Shown one piece after another: positions 1 through 6,565 of a stretch of DNA of 18,094 nucleotides. Made by a program: the position numbers and the translations under genes. The DNA is from Candidatus Bipolaricaulota bacterium (lineage in GTDB: Bacteria; Bipolaricaulota; Bipolaricaulia; UBA7950; UBA9294). Where the stretch lies: contig JAGGSM010000104.1 of assembly GCA_021159105.1 (NCBI GenBank), positions 1 to 18,094 of the forward strand. Direction: 5' to 3'. The notes under the pieces were generated by a model that was not told where the DNA came from, made no database searches, and worked only from the letters and a program-made list of their open reading frames with translations. Every line of letters begins with the position of its first letter. Position 1 is the first letter of the stretch.

Positions 1-139
1 GCAGCGTCGTCGTCTTGCCACAGCCGGACGGACCGACGAGCACGGTGAACGCACCATCATCTACCTTCAGATCGATCCCCTTCACTGCGACAAAGTCACC
101 AAACTTCTTCATTACCTTCTCTAACACTACCTCTGCCAT
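1..139 (-). CDS. ugpC: ABC transporter ATP-binding protein, UgpC/MalK type (5' end only)
   Basis: This is the first 46 codons of an ATPase gene that leaves the window at base 1. The reverse strand reads from ATG (139-137) as MAEVVLEKVMKKFGDF..., followed by the Walker A motif GPSGCGKTT at about residues 36-44, in the position usual for the CUT1-type sugar and glycerol-3-phosphate importer ATPases (UgpC, MalK, MsmK). An AAGGAGGGTC ribosome-binding site precedes the ATG. The gene is divergent from the regulator and the first ugp-like importer. Neither importer in the window has its own ATPase, so this protein probably energises one or both (inference). The C-terminal regulatory domain that separates UgpC from MalK is not in view, so the symbol is given from context. 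Confidence 0.85.
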   Translation of the reverse strand, partial: MAEVVLEKVMKKFGDFVAVKGIDLKVDDGAFTVLVGPSGCGKTTTL

Positions 140-190
140 CGACCCTCCTTGATACAGCTTTAGTTTCTGTGTTCCTGTTGGGAGTTCCCT

Positions 191-200
191 GTCACTTGAC
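191..200. promoter_or_regulatory. Operator-like imperfect palindrome GTCACTTGAC
   Basis: The sequence has the form GTCA-NN-TGAC and overlaps the -35 hexamer of the regulator promoter, where a bound repressor would block RNA polymerase. Its exact reverse complement recurs at 13399-13408 upstream of the second ugpB gene. The likely ligand protein is the DeoR-family regulator encoded next door; that link is inferred. Confidence 0.45.
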
Positions 201-223
201 TCTCACGCTTTTTTTACTATACT
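196..223 (+). promoter_or_regulatory. Sigma70-like promoter for the regulator and first operon
   Basis: A -35 box TTGACT (196-201) and a -10 box TATACT (218-223) are separated by 16 bp. Transcription would begin at about 229-231. That is almost at the first ATG (233) and favours translation from the second in-frame ATG at 269. No other convincing promoter was seen between here and 13272, so this may drive the whole twelve-gene run. Confidence 0.6.
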
Positions 224-268
224 AACCTTCGCATGGACTCGCAAGGAAAGGCAACTAATCGACAGCAC

Positions 269-1036
269 ATGTTGACAGGTCACCGCCGTCAGGTGATCCT
301 GCAGCAGTTGCATTCACGCAAGGTAGTCAAGACCTCCGAACTTTCGGAGGCCTTTTCCGTCTCCACGATGACGATCAGGAACGATCTAAACGCGCTGGCG
401 GAGGAGGGGCAGCTGGTGCGGATCCATGGAGGGGCGATCGCCCGGCAGTGGCTGACTGCAGAGCCATCCTACGAGGACAAGGCGAACGTCAATCGTCTGG
501 AGAAGGAAGCGATCGGCCGGCGCGCAGCCGGCCTGGTTGAAGAAGGGATGGCTGTGTTCATCGGCAACGGCACCACGACGATGCAGATCATCAAGCACCT
601 CCCGCCAGATCGTCGGTTTCGCGTGTTCACCAATGCCTTGAACCACGCCCTGGAGGTCAATCGCCTCCCGCAGGCGGAGGTATTCGTCCTTGGCGGTTAC
701 CTGCGCGAGGTCTCCCTGGCGATGGTCGGGCGGCTGGCACATCAGGCTCTGAAGGGGATATTCTTCGACCTTGCCTTCTTGGGGACGAACGGCATATCAC
801 TCGAGCACGGGTTGACTATACCCTCGCTTGAGGAGGCGGAGACGGCGGCGGAGATCATCACGCACAGCCAGCGAACGATCGTCGTAGCCGACCACACGAA
901 GTTTGGAACGGTTGCCCACGGCAAGATCGCGGATATTTCTGAAATAGACGCAATAATCACCGATGCGGGCCTTGATTCTCGACTCCTTGACAACCTCTCC
1001 AACTTGGATGTCGAGGTCGAAACCGTTATGGTGTAG
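269..1036 (+). CDS. DeoR/GlpR-family transcriptional regulator
   Basis: DeoR-type repressor of about 255 aa (267 aa if the upstream ATG at 233 is used). The N-terminal winged helix-turn-helix shows the family pattern: RRQVILQQL, then ELSEAFSVSTMTIRNDLNAL, then RIHGGA. The C-terminal DeoRC sensor domain has IGNGTTTMQI, the TNAL stretch, LGGYLRE, the LEEAETAAEI segment and ADHTKFG, which in this family bind a phosphorylated sugar or polyol effector. E. coli GlpR, the glycerol-3-phosphate-responsive member, controls functionally related genes, so glycerol-3-phosphate or a similar metabolite is a plausible inducer (inference). The ATG at 269 is preferred because family proteins begin close to the RRQ segment and the predicted transcription start nearly abuts ATG 233; however, no well-spaced ribosome site precedes 269. 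It is the first gene of the operon and may act at GTCA-NN-TGAC sites. Confidence 0.88.
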   Translation: MLTGHRRQVILQQLHSRKVVKTSELSEAFSVSTMTIRNDLNALAEEGQLVRIHGGAIARQWLTAEPSYEDKANVNRLEKEAIGRRAAGLVEEGMAVFIGNGTTTMQIIKHLPPDRRFRVFTNALNHALEVNRLPQAEVFVLGGYLREVSLAMVGRLAHQALKGIFFDLAFLGTNGISLEHGLTIPSLEEAETAAEIITHSQRTIVVADHTKFGTVAHGKIADISEIDAIITDAGLDSRLLDNLSNLDVEVETVMV

Positions 1037-1121
1037 CAGGGAGGTGAGAGCCGAGAGAAGCAGTTTGTGCGTAGAGCAGGAACAAGAAACGGTACGGCAA
1101 GAAATTTAAGGAGGTTAGAGA

Positions 1122-2459
1122 ATGAAACGTGTTTTAGTGCTTGTTATGCTGGGCCTTCTCGTTTTCTCGGGATTGGTACTGGCGCAGCAGAAGCCAACGG
1201 AGATTACATTCTGGCACGCCTTTGGTGGCGGCCGAATGCACCTGATCGAGCGGATGGTGGAGGACTTCAACTACACCCATCCCACGATCCATGTTACCGC
1301 TGAATTCAAGGGTTCGTATCGCGATACCTTGAACGCGGCGATTTTGGCGGCACAGCAGGGGAACGCCCCTGACATCGTCCAGATCTTCGAGGTCGGTACC
1401 CAACTGGGGATTGACTCGGGAATCTTCGTGCCGATTCAGGACCTGTGCGTGGGCAACGAGCTGCACGCCGACGATCTGATCGGTGGTGTTGCCGATTACT
1501 ATAAGGTCAACGGAAAGTACAACTCCCTTCCGTGGAACTCGTCCAACCCGGTTCTCTACTACAACAAGGACATCTTCCGCGCGGCCGGCCTCGACCCTGA
1601 GAAGCCGCCTCGCACCTTCGAGGACATGCTCGCCTACAGCAAGCAGATCGTGGAGAGCGGTGCTGCCAAGAACGCTATCAGCTGGCCGCTTCACTCCTGG
1701 TTCTTCGAGCAGTGGATGGCGAACATGGGCGAAGAGCTCGTAAACAACGGGAACGGCCGCGATGCCCGCGCCACCGAGAGCTATCTCACCGGCGATGGTG
1801 CAAAGACGATCCTCACGTGGTGGAAAGAGATGGCGGACAAGGGCTACTGGGCCTACAGCGGCAAGCTGGAGGACTGGGATGGCGCGGACGCTATCTTCGT
1901 TTCCGGCCAGGCGGCAATGGAAATCACCTCCACCAGTGACGTTACCCAACGTCAGAATGACGCTGCCGAGAACGGCTTCGAACTGGGTACGGCTTATCTG
2001 CCTTATCCTGCAACGACCGTTGGTGGCAGGCAGCTATCCGGGCCGGAGGGGGTCATCGTCGGTGGTGCCAGCATCTGGATCACCAAGGATCATCCTGAGG
2101 CTGAACTGCAGGCGGCCAAGACGTTCGTGCTCTGGTTCACCAACACGGAGAACGCCGTCCGTTGGCACAAGGCGACCGGTTACTTCCCGATCCGCAAGTC
2201 GGCTGTTGACGTGCTCAACGCGGAAGACTGGTTCCAGACCAACCCCGCTTACAAGGCGGCATTCGATCAGCTCCTGAACACCAAGCCAAGCCGCGCCACG
2301 CAGGGTGCCTTCATAGGTGCTTTCCCGCAGGTGCGCACCATCATCGAGCAGGCAGTGGAGAAGGTCATAGCCGGTAAAGCGACGGTCGACGAGGCACTGG
2401 CCGAGGCCAAGAAACTGGCTGATAAGGCGATCCAGGACTACAACGCTAGTGTTGAGTAA
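1122..2459 (+). CDS. ugpB: ABC transporter substrate-binding protein, UgpB-like (importer 1)
   Basis: A 445-aa periplasmic binding protein of the UgpB (glycerol-3-phosphate / glycerophosphodiester) branch of family 1 solute-binding proteins. A Sec signal peptide covers residues 1-21 (cleavage after VLA), with no lipobox Cys. Segments line up with E. coli UgpB: TFWHAF (29-34), GSY (64-66), FEVGTQ (89-94), NSSNPVLYYNKD (139-150), SWPL (187-190), GGASIW (314-319) and TGYFPI (352-357). Residues matching the UgpB ligand contacts Tyr66, Glu90, Ser140, Trp188 and Tyr354 are kept. The Arg of the UgpB motif GLRLG is replaced, since this protein reads GAFIG (Phe397). That Arg contacts the phosphate in UgpB as I recall, so the ligand may differ. 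The start is ATG 1122 with AAGGAGG seven bases upstream. A strong stem-loop follows the gene. Confidence 0.85.
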   Translation: MKRVLVLVMLGLLVFSGLVLAQQKPTEITFWHAFGGGRMHLIERMVEDFNYTHPTIHVTAEFKGSYRDTLNAAILAAQQGNAPDIVQIFEVGTQLGIDSGIFVPIQDLCVGNELHADDLIGGVADYYKVNGKYNSLPWNSSNPVLYYNKDIFRAAGLDPEKPPRTFEDMLAYSKQIVESGAAKNAISWPLHSWFFEQWMANMGEELVNNGNGRDARATESYLTGDGAKTILTWWKEMADKGYWAYSGKLEDWDGADAIFVSGQAAMEITSTSDVTQRQNDAAENGFELGTAYLPYPATTVGGRQLSGPEGVIVGGASIWITKDHPEAELQAAKTFVLWFTNTENAVRWHKATGYFPIRKSAVDVLNAEDWFQTNPAYKAAFDQLLNTKPSRATQGAFIGAFPQVRTIIEQAVEKVIAGKATVDEALAEAKKLADKAIQDYNASVE

Positions 2460-2490
2460 GAAAGCACTCAAACCACTTAGCTAACACAAT

Positions 2491-2536
2491 GAGAGATCGG
2501 GTGATCCGCGATACATCTCCGATCACCCGGTCTCTC
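2491..2536 (+). terminator. Intergenic stem-loop between ugpB1 and ugpA1 (partial terminator or mRNA stabiliser)
   Basis: Arms 2491-2506 (GAGAGATCGGGTGATC) and 2521-2536 pair over 16 bp with a single U-G wobble, around a 14-nt loop. No long U-run follows (TTCTTAGG), so complete termination is unlikely. Such structures after binding-protein genes (as in malE-malF) protect the upstream mRNA and lower expression of the permease genes; the same role is inferred here. Confidence 0.75.
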
Positions 2537-2570
2537 TTCTTAGGAAACGCAAGGAAATAAAGGAGACATC

Positions 2571-3461
2571 ATGCATCAGGCCAGGTTCAAGGGAAGACTG
2601 ATCCCGTTTCTGTTCATGGCCCCCACCTTGGCCATCCTCGTCCTCTTCCTGTACTATCCGGTCTTCCAGACCTTCAAGCTCTCCCTCTACCGAGTGGCGT
2701 TTCTGGGGCTCAGGAAGAAGTTCATCGGCTTTGCCAATTTTGTAGATCTGTTCAAGAGTTCAGCCTACTTGCACACCGTGCTTATCACGCTTCTGATCGC
2801 TGGGGCAATCGTCGTGATCGGGCTGAGCGTCTCTCTGGCGATATCGGTATTGGCCAACCAGAAGGTGCGCGGAGCGAGGGTTTATCGTTTGCTACTCATT
2901 TGGCCGTATGCGCTCTCTCCGGCAGTAGCTGGTGTCATCTGGCTATTCATGTTCTCTCCCGGATTTGGGATCGTAAACTACCTGCTCTCTATAACGGTGC
3001 ATATCGAGCCAAACTGGTTAGGCGATCCGTATCTTGCGGTGATACTCATTATAGTTGTTAGTATCTGGAAGAATATTGGCTACAACGTCGTCTTCTACCT
3101 GGCTGCACTGCAGAACGTAAATGCCGATGTATTGGAGGCGGCGGCGATCGATGGGGCCGGTCCTTGGAGGCGTTTCCGTTCGATAACCTTTGCGCTCCTC
3201 TCTCCGATGACCTTCTTCCTGTTGATAACGAACATCACCTACGCCTTCTTCGACATATTCGGCACGGTGGATATCATGACCAAGGGAGGGCCGATCGACG
3301 GGACCAATGTGATGATCTACAATCTCTATCGTGATGGTTTTCAGTACTACAAGACGGGATTTGCATCCGCACAATCGGTAATCCTGTTCGTTGGGGTAAT
3401 CATCCTGACGATCATCCAATTCCGCACGAGCGGGAAGCGCGTTTACTACGGAGGAGCATAA
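2571..3461 (+). CDS. ugpA: ABC transporter permease, UgpA-like (importer 1)
   Basis: A 296-aa inner-membrane permease of the CUT1 family with about six hydrophobic spans (near residues 11-31, 69-93, 106-128, 153-180, 206-230 and 268-284). The cytoplasmic EAA loop that contacts the ATPase is EAAAIDGAGPWRRF (189-202), nearly the same as in E. coli UgpA. Other UgpA-like stretches are WPYALSPAVAGVIW (111-124), LQNVNADVLEAA, YAFFDIFG and GGPIDGTNVMIY. Translation starts at ATG 2571 behind AAAGGAG (2559-2565). It pairs with the UgpE-like permease that begins three bases after its stop codon. Specificity for glycerol-3-phosphate or glycerophosphodiesters rests on family resemblance and on the neighbouring diesterase. 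Confidence 0.88.
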   Translation: MHQARFKGRLIPFLFMAPTLAILVLFLYYPVFQTFKLSLYRVAFLGLRKKFIGFANFVDLFKSSAYLHTVLITLLIAGAIVVIGLSVSLAISVLANQKVRGARVYRLLLIWPYALSPAVAGVIWLFMFSPGFGIVNYLLSITVHIEPNWLGDPYLAVILIIVVSIWKNIGYNVVFYLAALQNVNADVLEAAAIDGAGPWRRFRSITFALLSPMTFFLLITNITYAFFDIFGTVDIMTKGGPIDGTNVMIYNLYRDGFQYYKTGFASAQSVILFVGVIILTIIQFRTSGKRVYYGGA

Positions 3462-3464
3462 GAC

Positions 3465-4289
3465 ATGAGAAGAAAGAGAAGCCACTCTATCCTCACTCAC
3501 GCGGCGTTGATCCTTGTCGTCTTCCTCCTTCTCTCGCCGGTGCTGATCGCGTTCGTTAAATCGACTCAGACCAGGGCGCAGATCTATCACTTCCCGCCTG
3601 TCCTTGGGTTCGGTACATCGATTGTCCAGAACTACAAGACCGCTTGGAACGAGTTCCACCTGGGAACGTACATGAAGAACAGCTTCATCATCGCTACGGC
3701 AGTTACCGTAGCGAAGACGATCCTCTCAATGTTGACGGGGCTCGCGCTCGTGTATTTCGAATTCCCACTGAAGAACGTGGTTTTCTACTTCATATTGTTC
3801 ACGTTGATGATGCCGACGCAAATATTGATCATCGCACTGTTCAGTTTGATATCGGATTTCGGCCTGGGAAACACCTACGCTGCTCTGATCATGCCGTTCC
3901 TTGCTAGCGCTACCGGCGTCTTCCTATTCCGACAGCACTTCTCCAGCATCTCCCCTCATCTGGCCGATGCGGCCCGCGTTGACGGGGCGGGACCGGTCCG
4001 CTTCCTGTGGAGCGTTCTGATTCCCATGTCCTGGAACACGATCGCTGCTCTTGCCCTGATCCAGTTCATCTACATGTGGAACCAGTACCTGTGGCCGTTG
4101 ATCATCATCAGACAGAACGCGCGCCAGGTCATCCAGGTCGGCTTGAGGAGCATGACGGCACAGCAGGACGTCACCAACTGGGGGGTCGTCATGGCTGGCG
4201 CGATCATCGCTATGCTCCCGCCGCTGATCATCTTCATCCTGCTACACGAGCAGTTCACCAAGGGCTTTGTGTTGGGCAAGGAGAAGTAG
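3465..4289 (+). CDS. ugpE: ABC transporter permease, UgpE-like (importer 1)
   Basis: A 274-aa partner permease. It has a short basic N-terminus, a first span at about residues 10-30, and the pattern SATGVFLFRQHF (148-159) followed by the EAA-loop equivalent ADAARVDGAGPVRF (167-180), then FIYMWNQYLWPL (201-212), all typical of UgpE. The 'EA' of the EAA loop reads 'DA', as is common in this subfamily. The ATG at 3465 follows GGAGGA inside the end of ugpA (3450-3455) and starts three bases after its stop, so translation is probably coupled. The stop is two bases upstream of the GDPD start, tying the importer to intracellular hydrolysis of its substrate. Confidence 0.88.
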   Translation: MRRKRSHSILTHAALILVVFLLLSPVLIAFVKSTQTRAQIYHFPPVLGFGTSIVQNYKTAWNEFHLGTYMKNSFIIATAVTVAKTILSMLTGLALVYFEFPLKNVVFYFILFTLMMPTQILIIALFSLISDFGLGNTYAALIMPFLASATGVFLFRQHFSSISPHLADAARVDGAGPVRFLWSVLIPMSWNTIAALALIQFIYMWNQYLWPLIIIRQNARQVIQVGLRSMTAQQDVTNWGVVMAGAIIAMLPPLIIFILLHEQFTKGFVLGKEK

Positions 4290-4290
4290 C

Positions 4291-5115
4291 ATGCCCCCGA
4301 TCATCAATATTGCTCATGCCGGGGCGCGCAGCTTGGCGCCTGAGAATACGATTGCCGCTGCCAGGAAGGCACAGCTGGTTGGGGCGGACATGTGGGAGCT
4401 CGATGTTGCGGTAACTAGCGATGGTGAATTGATCCTGTTCCACGATGATTCCCTGGCCCGCACCACCAACGCAGTGGAGGCCTTCCCAAACCGGGCGCCG
4501 TGGACGTTCACCACGTTCTCCCTCGACGAGATCCGAACCCTCGATGCCGGCTCGTGGTTTGCCAAGACGGACCCGTTCGGGGAGATTGCAGCGGGCAAGG
4601 TCAGCAAGGCCGAGCTTGAGTCCTACCATGGCGAACGTGTCCCTACGCTGCGTGAGGCGCTGCTGTTCACCAAGGAGCATCACTACCGGGTCAATGTAGA
4701 GCTGAAGCCACTCCCCGCTCCGATGGAGTCCTTTGCTGTCGTCCCCCCGGTGTTGGCTCTGATCGATCAGCTTGACATGGCTCGGGACGTTGTCATCTCC
4801 TCATTCAACCACGATTGGCTTCGGCAGGTCGAGCGGGAGTGGCCGGAACTGGAAGTACAGTCCCTCATCGGCTGGCCGCGCACCAAGCCGCTCGAATGGG
4901 ACGACTTCCACTTCAGAACGTACAATGCCTCCGCGACTCGTTTGGAGCTGGCGCAGATTCGTATGCTGCGGGAGAAGGGACTAAGCATAAACGTGTACAC
5001 GGTCAACGGAGAACAGGAAATGCGGCGATTCATTGCCGCCGGAGTGACCGGGTTGTTCACCGACTTTCCGCAGAGGCTGGCGGCGGTCCTTCGCGAGGAA
5101 GAGAAGAGAAGCTAG
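4291..5115 (+). CDS. ugpQ: Glycerophosphodiester phosphodiesterase, cytoplasmic UgpQ-like
   Basis: A 274-aa GDPD TIM-barrel enzyme with no signal peptide, expected to split imported glycerophosphodiesters into glycerol-3-phosphate and an alcohol in the cytoplasm. Family landmarks are His9 with APENT (16-20), the metal ligands in WELDV (Glu36, Asp38), FHDDSLARTT (His51) and the ELK motif (Glu137, Lys139). The C-terminal NVYTVNGEQEM and GLFTDFPQRL segments are also typical. An oddity is that the first motif reads AHAGAR instead of the usual HRG, so the Arg next to the catalytic His is missing. The upstream stop (4287-4289) is one base from ATG 4291, and GGAG lies within the end of ugpE. Its position directly after the importer copies the ugpBAECQ logic of E. 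coli. Confidence 0.9.
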   Translation: MPPIINIAHAGARSLAPENTIAAARKAQLVGADMWELDVAVTSDGELILFHDDSLARTTNAVEAFPNRAPWTFTTFSLDEIRTLDAGSWFAKTDPFGEIAAGKVSKAELESYHGERVPTLREALLFTKEHHYRVNVELKPLPAPMESFAVVPPVLALIDQLDMARDVVISSFNHDWLRQVEREWPELEVQSLIGWPRTKPLEWDDFHFRTYNASATRLELAQIRMLREKGLSINVYTVNGEQEMRRFIAAGVTGLFTDFPQRLAAVLREEEKRS

Positions 5116-5127
5116 AGCGGAGCGACA

Positions 5128-6525
5128 GTGACTAGGCAAGATCAGCGGGGAATGATCGACCGAGACGGACTGCAAGAGATGATCGACCAGGAGCAGGTGG
5201 AGACGGTCATCGTAGCCTTTCCGGATATGTACGGGCGCTTGCTGGGAAAGAGGGTCAGTGGATCCTTCTTTCTAAATGACGTCGTGCAGCGGGGGATCAA
5301 CGCTTGCGACTATCTACTCGCCTCGGACATGGAGATGACCCCTGTGGCCGGATATAGGTTCACCAGCTGGGAACAGGGTTATGGTGATGTAAAGCTGATC
5401 CCCGACTGGAGCACACTGCGCCTGGCTAGCTGGCTGCCGCGGACAGCTATCGTCCTGTGTGATCTCGCAAGTTCGGATGGATCGAAGGAAGTGAGCATCG
5501 CACCGCGCACGATCCTGAGGCGGCAGGTTGAGCGGGCACGCGCCTTGGGTTACCTCCCGATGGGGGCGACGGAGCTCGAGATGTTCCTCTTTCGCGATAC
5601 CTACGAGGAGGCCCGAGAGAAGGGGTTCCTGGGGTTGCGGCCGTTCGGCGATTACATCGAGGACTATCATATCCTGCAGGGATCGCGCGAGGAGCCGCTG
5701 ATAGGCGCGATCCGTCACCACCTGGAACATTCGGGGATCCCGGTCGAGACGAGCAAGGGGGAATGGGGTGCTGGGCAGCACGAGATCAACATCAGCTACT
5801 GCGACCTTCTCGATATGGGCGATCGAACGGTCCTGTTCAAGGAAATTTGCAAGGAGATAGCGATCCAGCAGGGACTATCCTTGACATTCATGGCCAAGTG
5901 GGATGAGGACAGAGCGGGCAGCAGCATGCACATTCACTCCAGCCTGTGGAAAGTGGATGGAGGCGGGAGCGTATTTGCTGGGGACGAGGATTCTCTCGAC
6001 CTACCGGTCACCTGCTCATCCCAGTTTCGCTGGTACCTGGGGGGATTGCTCGCGCACGCACGCGAACTAATGCTCTTCTTTGCCCCCAACGTGAACTCCT
6101 ACAAGCGCTACCAGGAGGGCTCATTTGCCCCAACTGGGATCGCCTGGGCCTACGATAACCGCAGCGTCGGATTCCGGGTCCTCGGAAGCGGGGACAGCCT
6201 GCGCGTGGAGTGTCGCATCCCAGGGGCGGACGCCAATCCCTACCTCGCTCTCGCAGCGATCTTGGCCGCTGGCCTTGATGGGATAGAAAACAGGATCGAA
6301 CCGCCCGAAGCGGTGAGCGGAAGCGCCTACTCCTCGTTTGAGACCACCCACCTTCCAACAAACATCACACAGGCGCGGGAGGCGTTCGAGGAGAGCTCCT
6401 TTGCCCGAGAGGCGTTTGGCAGGGAAGTGGTGAGCCATTACGCGCGCTTCGCGCGGCAGGAGGAGGAGGCGTTCGCCCGCGCGGTGACCGATTGGGAGCG
6501 AGCGCGCTTTTTTGAACGAATCTAG
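5128..6525 (+). CDS. Glutamine synthetase-like gamma-glutamyl-amine ligase (PuuA/GlnA4/IpuC group)
   Basis: A 465-aa member of the glutamine synthetase superfamily. N-terminal beta-grasp: PDMYGRLLGKRV (32-43). Catalytic domain: ATELEMF (Glu149, Glu151), GEWGAGQHEI (Glu212, Glu219), FMAKWDEDRAGSSMHIH (254-270, His268), NVNSYKRYQEGSFAPT (321-336), DNRSVGFRV (343-351) and ECRIPGADANPYLALAA (361-377). The metal, ATP and glutamate sites are therefore present. The FDGSS loop of true glutamine synthetases, whose Asp binds ammonium, is absent; the region reads LLASDMEMTPVAGY. Together with the RGKR-like N-terminus, this places it with ligases that join glutamate to an amine through its gamma-carboxyl. 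Translation starts at GTG 5128 (GGAG at 5119-5122), with ATG 5152 as an alternative. Its neighbours suggest an amino-alcohol substrate such as ethanolamine (inference). Confidence 0.82.
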   Translation: MTRQDQRGMIDRDGLQEMIDQEQVETVIVAFPDMYGRLLGKRVSGSFFLNDVVQRGINACDYLLASDMEMTPVAGYRFTSWEQGYGDVKLIPDWSTLRLASWLPRTAIVLCDLASSDGSKEVSIAPRTILRRQVERARALGYLPMGATELEMFLFRDTYEEAREKGFLGLRPFGDYIEDYHILQGSREEPLIGAIRHHLEHSGIPVETSKGEWGAGQHEINISYCDLLDMGDRTVLFKEICKEIAIQQGLSLTFMAKWDEDRAGSSMHIHSSLWKVDGGGSVFAGDEDSLDLPVTCSSQFRWYLGGLLAHARELMLFFAPNVNSYKRYQEGSFAPTGIAWAYDNRSVGFRVLGSGDSLRVECRIPGADANPYLALAAILAAGLDGIENRIEPPEAVSGSAYSSFETTHLPTNITQAREAFEESSFAREAFGREVVSHYARFARQEEEAFARAVTDWERARFFERI

Positions 6526-6565
6526 TTTCCTGAGGAACAATCTCGAATAATGTAAGGAGAAGATG

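Noticed and set aside
1134..1949. A 271-codon minus-strand frame within ugpB1.
   Set aside because: It is fully contained in a well-supported UgpB-like gene and has no independent motif support.
1122..4289. Assignment of importer 1 as a maltose or general sugar ABC transporter.
   Set aside because: The binding protein and both permeases match UgpB, UgpA and UgpE motifs more closely than MalE/F/G, and a GDPD follows directly. An atypical ligand remains possible because of the missing Arg.
5128..6525. Annotation of the GS-like gene as glutamine synthetase for ammonia assimilation.
   Set aside because: The FDGSS loop that holds the ammonium-binding Asp is replaced, the N-terminus matches gamma-glutamyl-amine ligases, and the gene lies in a catabolic operon.
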